A stretch of 64,000 nucleotides of DNA from Planctobacterium marinum (GTDB lineage: Bacteria > Pseudomonadota > Gammaproteobacteria > Enterobacterales > Alteromonadaceae), in NCBI RefSeq assembly GCF_020687805.1, contig NZ_JAJEWQ010000005.1:285366-349365 (forward strand), read 5' to 3'. The translations under genes were made by a program, and so were the position numbers. The notes below the pieces were generated by a model. It worked only from the letters and a program-made list of their open reading frames with translations. It was not told where the DNA came from and did not search any database. Every line of letters begins with the position of its first letter. The stretch's first letter is position 1. This document shows positions 1 to 8,023 of this stretch, piece after piece.

Positions 1-1392
1 ACAGTGCAATTGCTGAGTGGATTTGTGAAAGGTGTATGGCTTGTCACAATGCTGACAGGTTTCCACATAACCACATTCGTTACACATGATGGCCGGTGAA
101 TAGCCACGACGATTAATAAAAATCATCACCTGTTGTTGTTGCCTTAAATGGGCATAGATACGCTCCACCAGATAGGGACTGAGTCCGGCATCCAGATGCT
201 GCTCTCTGATATCCAGCAGTTGTTGTATCACCCGACTGCCTTTGACCACCTTATCCCTCAGATGCAGATGTCGATATCTGGAAGTCAGTGCATTGTTTAA
301 GGTTTCCAGTGACGGTGTGGCTGAGCCCATCACTACCGGAATATTAAGCCGTCGGGCGCGCATCAGTGCCAGATCCCTGGCGTGATAGCGAAAGCCATCC
401 TGTTGTTTAAAGGAACTGTCGTGCTCTTCATCTATCACTATCATGCCCGGCCACTTTAGCGGTAGAAATACCGCAGAGCGGGTGCCGATAATGATACCCA
501 GCTCGCCATCCCCGGCTTTTTGCCAGACCGCCAGTCGTTCGTTATCGGTCAATCCCGAATGCCAGACACCTATCTGGACACCAAAACGCTGTTGAAAGCG
601 CGCCAGGGTTTGTGGCGTCAGGCTGATTTCCGGTACCAGCACAATCACCTGACGCTGTTGTTGCAGTTGGTTCTCAATGATTTGCAGATAAACTTCGGTT
701 TTTCCACTGCCGGTAACCCCTTCAATTAAAAAGGGCTGAAAGTCCTTGTGGCTGTTTATGGCGCTGATGGCCAGTGCCTGCTCGGTGGACGCAAAAGGTC
801 GGGCGTTCACCTGTAAGGATTTGGTCCAACTCAGGTCCTGTTTAACTTCCCGCTCTTCATATTCAATCAGCATTTGCTTATACAGGGCTGACAAAATCGG
901 CTTGTTAAACTGTTGTAATAACTCCACTTCCCGGACTGGCTGCTCTTTCAGTAACTGCAGTAACGCCAGTTGCTTTGGTGCCTTGCTCAGACTTTGCCAC
1001 TGTTTCTGTGTTAGGTCGGGTTTAATGCGCCAGAACTTTTCTGTAGCCCGGCTATTCGGCTCTCCCTTGCGCAGTTTGGCAGGGATAGCCGTGAGCAACA
1101 CATCACCGATGGGATAACAATAATAACCGGCCGCCCAATTTAACAAGGCCATCATGTCTGGCTTTAACACGGGCTGATCATCAAGCACCTGGGCAAGCTC
1201 TTTCAGCTTATTGGCCTGCCACTGTGACTCTGACTTGCTGTTAATTACAATGCCAATCTTTTCGCCATGACCATAAGGCACTCTGACCCGCTTACCGATC
1301 AACGTTGTGCCCTGCAGGCTTTCGGGTATCAGATAGTCGAAGGCCTGTCGTTTAGGGATCGACAGAGCTACTTCTGCAAACAATTGGCTCAT
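1..1392 (-). CDS. priA: PriA primosomal helicase, C-terminus cut off by window edge
   Basis: Replication-restart helicase that reloads the replisome at stalled forks. The gene is read from its ATG at 1392 down to the window edge, giving residues 1-464. Visible features are an N-terminal DNA-binding region, Walker A GVTGSGKT (residues 225-232), the DEEH box (321-324), motif III GSATPSLET (356-364) and the first zinc-binding cysteines C437, C440, C446 and C449. The rest of the helicase lobe lies outside the window. It is divergent from rpmE across about 200 bp. The zinc cysteines together with DEEH make the assignment secure. Confidence 0.97.
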   Translation of the reverse strand, partial: MSQLFAEVALSIPKRQAFDYLIPESLQGTTLIGKRVRVPYGHGEKIGIVINSKSESQWQANKLKELAQVLDDQPVLKPDMMALLNWAAGYYCYPIGDVLLTAIPAKLRKGEPNSRATEKFWRIKPDLTQKQWQSLSKAPKQLALLQLLKEQPVREVELLQQFNKPILSALYKQMLIEYEEREVKQDLSWTKSLQVNARPFASTEQALAISAINSHKDFQPFLIEGVTGSGKTEVYLQIIENQLQQQRQVIVLVPEISLTPQTLARFQQRFGVQIGVWHSGLTDNERLAVWQKAGDGELGIIIGTRSAVFLPLKWPGMIVIDEEHDSSFKQQDGFRYHARDLALMRARRLNIPVVMGSATPSLETLNNALTSRYRHLHLRDKVVKGSRVIQQLLDIREQHLDAGLSPYLVERIYAHLRQQQQVMIFINRRGYSPAIMCNECGYVETCQHCDKPYTFHKSTQQLHC

Positions 1393-1461
1393 GTGTTTTG
1401 GATAAATCTGTAAAGAATCTGGCTTTTGTGGGGCTGACGCTCAATTTTTAGGCATTTTCGC

Positions 1462-1490
1462 TTGATCCCCGAAAGACGATACATTAATAT
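1462..1490 (+). promoter_or_regulatory. Candidate sigma70 promoter for rpmE
   Basis: TTGATC at 1462-1467 and TAATAT at 1485-1490 are separated by exactly 17 bp, upstream of rpmE in the priA-rpmE divergent gap. Each hexamer matches the consensus at 4 of 6 positions. The implied leader of about 100 nt holds a small hairpin (TTTGCC/GGCAAA, 1500-1516). Confidence 0.4.
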
Positions 1491-1600
1491 GCGCGCCTCT
1501 TTGCCTCAAGGGCAAAATGAGAAAGAATTTTTGTAATTAACATCGTATGGTGGCCAGCTTCGGGTTGGTTAGCGATACGGCCTTAATATTGAGGTGCCCC

Positions 1601-1813
1601 ATGCAACAAGGTATTCACCCGGAATACAACGAAGTCAACGCAAACTGCTCTTGTGGTAACAGCTTCAAGATCCGTACTACTCTGAAAAACGATCTGGCTC
1701 TGGACGTATGTTCAGCTTGTCACCCGTTCTACACAGGTAAGCAAAAAATCGTTGATACTGGTGGTCGTGTTGACCGCTTTAAAAAGCGCTTTTCAGTACT
1801 GGGCAAAAAATAA
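1601..1813 (+). CDS. rpmE: 50S ribosomal protein L31
   Basis: Large-subunit ribosomal protein L31, 70 residues. The ATG at 1601 follows a GAGGTG ribosome-binding site at 1591-1596; the same frame stays open upstream to 1547, but family length and this site fix the start. It is the zinc-binding (C+) form, with CxC at C16/C18 and CxxC at C37/C40, and ends in the usual basic tail. This form typically acts as a zinc reservoir that is replaced by a C- paralogue under zinc starvation; no such paralogue is in this window. A strong terminator follows at once, so it is probably monocistronic. Confidence 0.97.
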   Translation: MQQGIHPEYNEVNANCSCGNSFKIRTTLKNDLALDVCSACHPFYTGKQKIVDTGGRVDRFKKRFSVLGKK

Positions 1814-1842
1814 GATTGCCCCTTACCGATTTATCGCTCAAA

Positions 1843-1866
1843 ACCCGGCTGACGCCGGGTTTTTTG
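1843..1866 (+). terminator. Rho-independent terminator of rpmE
   Basis: A 7-bp perfect stem, ACCCGGC/GCCGGGT, with a TGAC loop (1843-1860) is followed by a run of T residues, 30 bp after the rpmE stop codon. Confidence 0.9.
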
Positions 1867-2135
1867 TATCTCTAAAAACGCTCACAGAGTCAGTGCTCAA
1901 ACTTCCACCCCTGCTCCGACTAGCCAATTTATGCATAGCTGTAAGTGCGCCTGTTATGTTACAGTTGCCGTTACAAAAAGAATTGTTATAGCAATCTTGA
2001 GTCTGGTGCGTAATAATAAAAACAAAGCGCCCAGCGCATATTTATAACTATAAGTAATTAGAGCACACTCTAAAACAGAATTTTTCAAGTACCGACGACG
2101 ACATAACCCACTACTTACTGAGGCCCTACATCTTT

Positions 2136-3392
2136 ATGTCTGAATTACGTCAAAAGGCGCTGGATTATCACGCCTTTCCTAAACCCGGAAAAATCAGCGT
2201 TGAATTAACAACGCAAGCTGAAACTGTTGAACATCTGGCACTGGCGTACAGCCCGGGTGTAGCAGAACCTGTGAAAGAAATCGCAGCCGATCCTGAGAAC
2301 GCCTATAAATACACCATTAAAGGCAACCTGGTCGCAGTAATTTCCAATGGCAGTGCCATTTTAGGTTTAGGGAATCTCGGGCCACTGGCGTCCAAACCGG
2401 TAATGGAAGGTAAAGCGCTGTTGTTTAAACGCTTTGCCGGTATTGACTCCATCGATATTGAAGTGCAGCACGATACGGTGCAGGAATTTATCGATACCGT
2501 CGCCAATATTTCCATCTCGTTTGGCGGTATTAACCTGGAAGATATCAAAGCCCCCGAGTGTTTTGAGATTGAACAGGCCCTGATTGAACGCTGTGATATA
2601 CCGGTTTTCCACGATGATCAGCACGGTACAGCCATCGTTACTGCCGCCGGTATGATGAATGCGTTAGAAATCCAGGGTAAAAATCTGTCTGATGCCAAAA
2701 TTGTCTGTTTAGGGGCAGGTGCTGCCGCCGTTGCCTGTATGGATATGCTGGTTAAATGTGGGGCGCAACGACACAACATTTTTATGTTGGACAGCAAGGG
2801 CGTTATCCACAGTGAGCGTGACAACCTGCAACCTCACAAGCAAAAGTTTGCCAATGAAACCGACAAACGCACGCTGGAAGATGCGATTGAAGGGGCAGAT
2901 GCCTTTTTAGGTGTATCGGGTGCCAACCTGTTAAGTGTTGAAGCCCTGCGCAAAATGGCCCCCAATCCGGTCATTTTTGCCTGCGCTAACCCCGACCCGG
3001 AAATTAAACCCGAACTGGCCATGGCGGAACGAGACGATTTAATTATCGCCACCGGCCGTTCTGATTACCCCAATCAGGTCAACAACGTATTGTGCTTTCC
3101 CTTTATCTTCCGCGGTGCACTGGATGTCAGAGCGACGGTTATCAATGATGAAATGAAAGTAGCCGCGGTGGAAGCGATAAGAGCACTGGCTAAAGAAGAT
3201 GTCCCCCACGAAGTGTTGGCGGCTGCTCATGTCAATCATCTGGAATTTGGCAAGGAGTATATTATTCCGAAGCCAATGGATACCCGCCTGTGTCGCCGTG
3301 TAGCAACCGCTGTTGCTCAGGCAGCGATAGATTCCGGAGCGTCAAAAATGAGTTGTCTTCCCGTCAATTATCTGTCAGAGTTACCCGCGTAA
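2136..3392 (+). CDS. Malic enzyme (oxaloacetate-decarboxylating), single-domain MaeB type
   Basis: Oxidative decarboxylation of malate to pyruvate and CO2 with NAD(P)+, linking the TCA cycle to pyruvate. The 418 residues cover only the malic-enzyme catalytic domain and the Rossmann domain; E. coli MaeB has an additional ~330-residue phosphotransacetylase-like domain that is absent here. Visible motifs are YSPGVAEP (about residues 38-45), the malate-binding stretch FHDDQHGTAI (157-166) and the nucleotide-binding loop CLGAGAAAVACM (191-202). The cofactor (NAD versus NADP) cannot be decided by eye. Location between rpmE and ppc suggests a housekeeping role in C3/C4 interconversion together with PEP carboxylase. 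Confidence 0.93.
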   Translation: MSELRQKALDYHAFPKPGKISVELTTQAETVEHLALAYSPGVAEPVKEIAADPENAYKYTIKGNLVAVISNGSAILGLGNLGPLASKPVMEGKALLFKRFAGIDSIDIEVQHDTVQEFIDTVANISISFGGINLEDIKAPECFEIEQALIERCDIPVFHDDQHGTAIVTAAGMMNALEIQGKNLSDAKIVCLGAGAAAVACMDMLVKCGAQRHNIFMLDSKGVIHSERDNLQPHKQKFANETDKRTLEDAIEGADAFLGVSGANLLSVEALRKMAPNPVIFACANPDPEIKPELAMAERDDLIIATGRSDYPNQVNNVLCFPFIFRGALDVRATVINDEMKVAAVEAIRALAKEDVPHEVLAAAHVNHLEFGKEYIIPKPMDTRLCRRVATAVAQAAIDSGASKMSCLPVNYLSELPA

Positions 3393-3425
3393 AAAACGAA
3401 CGGTAATTTTGCTGACCTAAGGTTA

Positions 3426-3445
3426 GGCTTCAGTTCACTGAAGCC
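3426..3445 (+). promoter_or_regulatory. Perfect hairpin downstream of the malic enzyme gene
   Basis: GGCTTCAG and CTGAAGCC form an 8-bp perfect stem with a TTCA loop, 33 bp after the malic enzyme stop. No T-run follows, so it may be an mRNA-stabilising 3' hairpin rather than an intrinsic terminator. Confidence 0.45.
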
Positions 3446-3572
3446 GGGTGGTAATGCTGAGTATTAAGTGGTTGTTGTTGGTCTGCCCGGTGTTTATCAG
3501 ACCACAAAATGATATGTAACATCAGTAAAATGACATGATTCGTACGATTAAATAATTATAAGAGTTCGAAAA

Positions 3573-3746
3573 ATGACAAGCCCTGATACCAATCGTCCAG
3601 CCACCAGGGAGGCATTGACGAAAGAGCTTCTGGAGCATTATCAGTGTCAGCCTAAGCTGTCTAAGCTAAAAGAAGCGCAACCGCAACTGGAAGCACAGTT
3701 TCAGTTTCCCCGCAAAGTCTGGGAAAAGCTGAGAGCAAAGAACTAA
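3573..3746 (+). CDS. Small hypothetical protein, 57 aa
   Basis: An intact short frame starting MTSPDTNRPATREALTKELL and ending in a basic tail, EKLRAKN. It is hydrophilic, with one cysteine (C25), probable amphipathic helices, and no signal peptide or membrane segment. An AGAG stretch lies 9-12 bp upstream of the ATG, giving a weak ribosome-binding site. A good terminator 14 bp after the stop, and a separate gap from the malic enzyme gene, support a real transcription unit. I do not recognise the family. Confidence 0.6.
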   Translation: MTSPDTNRPATREALTKELLEHYQCQPKLSKLKEAQPQLEAQFQFPRKVWEKLRAKN

Positions 3747-3760
3747 TTAATAAAACAAGA

Positions 3761-3786
3761 AGAGTCGCGATTGCGACTCTTTTTTT
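3761..3786 (+). terminator. Rho-independent terminator after the 57-aa gene
   Basis: AGAGTCGC/GCGACTCT form an 8-bp perfect stem with a GATT loop, followed by seven T residues. It also lies just beyond the ppc stop codon on the other strand and could act in both directions. Confidence 0.88.
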
Positions 3787-3807
3787 GTTTCTGATATCAC
3801 GTTAACA

Positions 3808-6432
3808 CTAACCTGTGTTGCGCATCCCTACTGCAATCCCGGTAATGGTCACCATCATGGCCTTTTCCAGCGTGCGGTCTTCGGTGGTATCACCTAACGC
3901 CCGGATGCGCTGTAACAACTCCATCTGCAAATAGTGCAGAGGCTGCAGGTAATCCGCCCGAATAGACATAGACTGTTTGCCTTTGGGATCGGACTCCATC
4001 ACTTCTTGCTGTTGCAACAGGGTTAATAGTAACTCGATGCTCTGGGTCAGTTCGGTTCTGAGTTTTTCACCAAAGTGGCGCAGCTCCTGAGGTACCAGTT
4101 TTTCATCGTACGCCTGCCCGACTCTGGTATCCGCCTTGTAGAACACCATATCCAGCATGGATAATCGCGAACGGAAAAACGGCCAGCTGGCTAACATATC
4201 CTGAAGTAATTCTCCCTGCCCTTTATCCAGCGCGCTTTGCACTGCAGGCATAACTCCTAGCCAGGACGGCAACACCATACGGGTTTGCGCCCAGGCGAAG
4301 ATCCAGGGAATGGCCCGCAAGCTTTCAATTCCGCCGGTGGGTTTACGCTTGGCAGGACGGCTACCCAGTGGTAATTTGCCCAACTCCTGCTCCGGTGTCG
4401 CAACGCGAAAGTAAGGCACAAAATCCGGATCATGACGCACCACTTTACGGTAGTTGTCACGGGCATCGGCAGCCATATCGATAATGGCCTGACGCCACTC
4501 TGGCTTAGGTGCAGGCGGTGGCAGAATAAAGGCTTCCAGTATGGCACTGGCATATAAATTCAGGCTGCGCTTGGCCAGTGCCGGCATACCAAATTTATAG
4601 CGAATCGTTTCGCCCTGCTCCGTCACCCGGAAGCCGCCATCCAGTGAACCGGGAGGCTGCGATAGTATTGCTGAATGAGCCGGTAAGCCACCACGACCAA
4701 TAGTACCGCCCCGGCCATGGAATAAGGTTAGTTTGATATCGCTTTTCGCCGCAATTGCCACCAACGCTTCCTGGGATTCATACTGCGCCCACCCTGCGGC
4801 CAGCGCCCCGGCGTCTTTTGCCGAGTCAGAATAACCAATCATGACATATTGCTGGCCTTTGATATAACCGCGATACCAGTCAATAGCCAGCAGGTCGGTC
4901 ATGACTTTTGGTGCGTTGTTCAGGTCGTCCAGGGTTTCAAACAGCGGCGCCACCGGCATCGGCCAGCTGACATTCATTTCCTGCAGCAGTAACTGCACCG
5001 CCATCACATCTGAAGGCAGGCTGGCCATAGAAATAATATAAATACCAAAGGCTTCGCGATTGTTCTGGGCAATCACCTTGCAGGTATCAATCACCTCTTT
5101 CACCTCGTCACTGGGTTGCCAGTTGGTGGGAAAAAGCGGACGCTTGGAGTTTAATTCATGCAGTAAAAAAGCCTGTTTGTCAGCTTCTGTCCACTGGTTG
5201 TAATCACCAATACCCAGATGACGGGTCAGCTCGCCAAACACATTGGCATGGCGCTCTGAGTCCTGCCGCACATCCAGGCGCAACAGATGCACACCGAAAC
5301 AATGGGCACGACGAATGGTATCCAGCAACAAACTGTCAGCCACATTACTCATGCCACAGGCGTGCAACGAGTTATAACAGGCCATCAGTGGTGCTAATAT
5401 CTCTTCATCAGACTGGATCCAGTCTTCCTGATCCACCGGGAAACCATCCAGATGACTGGCAATGCCGTCACGGGTGAGGATTAGTTGGTCCCAAACCGGG
5501 CGCAACAGCGCGCGATACGGCTCCAACGCTTCTTCTCCGACAATACCCCGGATGTAATCGTCACAGTCGGTCATGGATAACTCCACCACCAGACGCTCTA
5601 TGTCATCAGCAAATAATCGCGCTGCGCGCTTTCTGGCTAACAATAAGACTTTTTGGGTGACTTTAGCGGTAACATTGGGATTACCGTCGCGATCTCCGCC
5701 CATCCAGGAGCTGAAATGTACCGGTGTAGCATCCAGCGGTAATCGCTGACCAAACTGAGCAGCCAGTTTGCCATCCAGTTCCCGAATGAAATCCGGCACC
5801 GCTTCCCACAGTGAGTTTTCAATAACGGCGAAACCCCATTGTGCTTCATCAACTGGCGTGGGCCTTACTGCCCGAACTTCTTCTGAGTGCCAGGCCTGAG
5901 TAATGAGATCGGCGATACGCAATTCTACCGACTTGCGTTGCACTGCACTGAGGTTGTCATCTCTGAGCTGCTTAACACATTGGGTGAGTTCAGAATATTT
6001 ATGAATAAAAGTACGGCGATACACTTCTGTCGGGTGAGCAGTCAATACCAGATCGATATCCAGTTTTGCCAGGGTTTCAGCAAACGATTCCTGAGAAAAA
6101 TCCATGTCCTGCAAACGCGCCAATAGCTTTTCCATTGGATCTTCAATGTGTGCGTTGCTGTTGTGTTCCTGCTCGACAATATTGGCCAGGTTCAAAAACT
6201 GGGTAAACGCTCTGGCAATGGTCAACAGTTGCTCATTTTCCAGTTCGGAAAACAAGGCCTGTAATTGCTGAGTGGCTTCCTGATCACCCTGATTTGACTT
6301 GCGCCCAGACTTTCGAATCGTTTCGATGCGTTGCAACCATTCTTCACCCAACTGATCTTTAATGGTGGTACCTAAAGTACTGCCGAGTTGACGAACAGTA
6401 TCTCTTAGCTGGTTTTCCATAGCGTCTGACAT
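3808..6432 (-). CDS. ppc: Phosphoenolpyruvate carboxylase
   Basis: Anaplerotic carboxylation of PEP to oxaloacetate. The chosen start is MSDAMENQL (ATG at 6432), six bases after GGAGAG; the frame is open to 6480 but the family length (874 aa here, 883 in E. coli) and this site favour 6432. Motifs in order are the catalytic His region VLTAHPTE, GGDRDGNP, the substrate loop GYSDSAKDAG, the glycine-rich FHGRGGTIGRGG, and the C-terminal RNTG that carries the conserved end of the enzyme. It is transcribed convergently with the 57-aa gene and divergently from the ATP-grasp gene. Confidence 0.98.
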   Translation of the reverse strand: MSDAMENQLRDTVRQLGSTLGTTIKDQLGEEWLQRIETIRKSGRKSNQGDQEATQQLQALFSELENEQLLTIARAFTQFLNLANIVEQEHNSNAHIEDPMEKLLARLQDMDFSQESFAETLAKLDIDLVLTAHPTEVYRRTFIHKYSELTQCVKQLRDDNLSAVQRKSVELRIADLITQAWHSEEVRAVRPTPVDEAQWGFAVIENSLWEAVPDFIRELDGKLAAQFGQRLPLDATPVHFSSWMGGDRDGNPNVTAKVTQKVLLLARKRAARLFADDIERLVVELSMTDCDDYIRGIVGEEALEPYRALLRPVWDQLILTRDGIASHLDGFPVDQEDWIQSDEEILAPLMACYNSLHACGMSNVADSLLLDTIRRAHCFGVHLLRLDVRQDSERHANVFGELTRHLGIGDYNQWTEADKQAFLLHELNSKRPLFPTNWQPSDEVKEVIDTCKVIAQNNREAFGIYIISMASLPSDVMAVQLLLQEMNVSWPMPVAPLFETLDDLNNAPKVMTDLLAIDWYRGYIKGQQYVMIGYSDSAKDAGALAAGWAQYESQEALVAIAAKSDIKLTLFHGRGGTIGRGGLPAHSAILSQPPGSLDGGFRVTEQGETIRYKFGMPALAKRSLNLYASAILEAFILPPPAPKPEWRQAIIDMAADARDNYRKVVRHDPDFVPYFRVATPEQELGKLPLGSRPAKRKPTGGIESLRAIPWIFAWAQTRMVLPSWLGVMPAVQSALDKGQGELLQDMLASWPFFRSRLSMLDMVFYKADTRVGQAYDEKLVPQELRHFGEKLRTELTQSIELLLTLLQQQEVMESDPKGKQSMSIRADYLQPLHYLQMELLQRIRALGDTTEDRTLEKAMMVTITGIAVGMRNTG

Positions 6433-6771
6433 AGGCTCTCCGAATTTAATAAAATTACAGTTTTTGTGGTTTTTGACCACAGAAAGCCCCTAAACTTACC
6501 TCATTTTGTAATTAAATTACAAGAATTACTGAATTGAAGTGCATTTAAAGGCCGAAATAATATCTGTCGCTTTCTGCTATATGCCACTATATGCTTAGAG
6601 CGTGTAGTGCTTTGCTACGCAGTTTTGCTATAAAGTGCAACACGCACTGCTTGTGAATGTCGGTTTGGATCTTATTATTTTGATTCGTCTAACTATTTAC
6701 TTTCTACCTTAAAAACCCGATCAATAGCAAATGACATTGCCATGAATACGGGATCTGAGCGAGCCTGAACT
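6433..6771. other. Divergent intergenic region between ppc and the ATP-grasp gene
   Basis: 339 bp without a convincing gene. It is AT-rich next to ppc and presumably carries the promoters of both divergent genes. A short inverted repeat GCGTGT/ACACGC brackets about 6600-6646. No promoter stands out strongly enough to call. Confidence 0.4.
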
Positions 6772-7929
6772 ATGAAGCAAACGCCAACGATACTGGCCCT
6801 CGCCAGCGAATTTAAAGGCGCGGATTTTATTCGCGAGTGCAAACACCAGGGCTGCGAAGTATTCGTCATCGCCAATGAAAGGTTTAAGGATCACCCCTGG
6901 CCCTGGGACTGTATCGACAGATTTCACACCATGCGAGATTTGCGCATTCAGCCTGATCTGACCTATACGGTGGCCTATATGATGCGCCATCATCCGATCG
7001 ACCGCATAGTGGCGCTGGACGATTATGATGTAGAACACAGCGCTGACCTGCGGGAACACACCCGGCTTCCCGGCATGCAGCACTCCACGGCACGATTGTT
7101 TCGTGACAAGCTGGCCATGCGCAGTGCCGCGGCCGCACAGCAAATCCCACAACCCCGCTTCACCGGCATAATGAATCATCACCAGGTGTATGAATTTATG
7201 GAAACCGTACCGGCCCCCTGGATTTTAAAGCCCAGAACACTGGCGGGCTCCGAAGGTATTGAAAAATTTTTTCAGCAAGACGATCTGTGGCAAAAACTGG
7301 AAAACTTAGGCGATCAACAATCCTGGTTTTTATTGGAAGAGTTTGTCGCAGGCGAGGTGTTTCACGTGGATTCACTGTGCTGGAAAGACGAAGTGATCTT
7401 TAGCCAGGCAAGCCAGTATGGTGCACCACCTTTAACCATGTTGCAGGGGCAGGGCATTTTCTCCACCCGGGTTTTGCCCAGAGACAGCGAGGATGTCAGG
7501 CAACTGACAGAGTTAAACAGGCAATTGCTGGCAGCCTTTGGGCGCAATTATGGCCCCAGTCACAGTGAATTTATCAAAGGTGAAGACGGCCAGTTTCGCT
7601 TTTTAGAGACCTCAGCCAGAGTGGCCGGCGGCAATATCGAACGCACTATAGAATGCGCTTCCAATATCCGGATTTGGCAGGAGGCAGCCAAAATGGAACT
7701 GGCAGATTTTCACAATGAACACTACAGCCTGCCAGCGCTGCGGTACGACTACGCCGGTCTGATCGCCTGCCCTCAGGGGTCGCAACCGGTGGATATACAC
7801 AGTTTTCACGAGCAGGAAATCAGGTATCGCTACAGCACCGATGGTTACAACAGCCTGGTAGTGCAATCTGACGATCATGAGCGGGTGCAGTGGTTATTGC
7901 AGGATATTGCAAAAAGACTCGTTCCCTGA
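6772..7929 (+). CDS. ATP-grasp domain protein of unknown substrate
   Basis: A 385-residue ATP-grasp ligase. The N-terminal part (residues 1-110) looks like a Rossmann-type pre-ATP-grasp domain (ILALASEFKGADFIRECK). The nucleotide-binding lysine region is ILKPRTLAGSEGI, the hinge is WFLLEEFVAGEVFHVDS, and metal-binding residues lie in SHSEFIKG and FLETSARVAGG (about 262-290). This resembles carbamoyl-phosphate-synthase-like ATP-grasp enzymes that form an amide or acyl-phosphate-derived bond. It lies 90 bp upstream of speA in the same direction, so an amine or amino-acid substrate is possible, but that is only inference. Product unknown. Confidence 0.8.
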   Translation: MKQTPTILALASEFKGADFIRECKHQGCEVFVIANERFKDHPWPWDCIDRFHTMRDLRIQPDLTYTVAYMMRHHPIDRIVALDDYDVEHSADLREHTRLPGMQHSTARLFRDKLAMRSAAAAQQIPQPRFTGIMNHHQVYEFMETVPAPWILKPRTLAGSEGIEKFFQQDDLWQKLENLGDQQSWFLLEEFVAGEVFHVDSLCWKDEVIFSQASQYGAPPLTMLQGQGIFSTRVLPRDSEDVRQLTELNRQLLAAFGRNYGPSHSEFIKGEDGQFRFLETSARVAGGNIERTIECASNIRIWQEAAKMELADFHNEHYSLPALRYDYAGLIACPQGSQPVDIHSFHEQEIRYRYSTDGYNSLVVQSDDHERVQWLLQDIAKRLVP

Positions 7930-7931
7930 TG

Positions 7932-7960
7932 TTGGATTTAGGCAACAACAAAACTATACT
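7932..7960 (+). promoter_or_regulatory. Candidate sigma70 promoter of speA
   Basis: TTGGAT at 7932-7937 and TATACT at 7955-7960 are separated by 17 bp and begin just after the stop codon of the upstream ATP-grasp gene. The -10 element matches the consensus at 5 of 6 positions. This suggests speA has its own promoter. Confidence 0.55.
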
Positions 7961-7972
7961 GGCAACAAATTT

Positions 7973-8023
7973 ATGAGGTGCTCCACAACGGGGCACTTTC
8001 ACATTGAGAGACCAAGAATTTGA
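7973..8023 (+). promoter_or_regulatory. speA leader: hairpin and possible 16-codon leader peptide coupled to a TTG start
   Basis: A reading frame of 16 codons, MRCSTTGHFHIERPRI, runs from ATG 7973 to TGA 8021-8023, and its stop overlaps the TTG start of speA (8020-8022). It begins about 6 bp after the transcription start implied by the promoter at 7932-7960. Inside it, GTGCTCC/GGGGCAC forms a 7-bp hairpin (7978-7996, one G-T pair). No ribosome-binding site precedes the ATG, so translation is uncertain; leaderless translation or pure chance are the alternatives. Confidence 0.35.

Noticed and set aside
3426-3445. Intrinsic terminator for the malic enzyme gene
   Set aside because: The hairpin is perfect but no T-run follows, so it is listed as a hairpin only.
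7358-7368. parS-like half site TGTTTCACGTG in the ATP-grasp gene
   Set aside because: The right half (GATTC) does not match the palindrome, leaving only 12 of 16 positions; likely chance.
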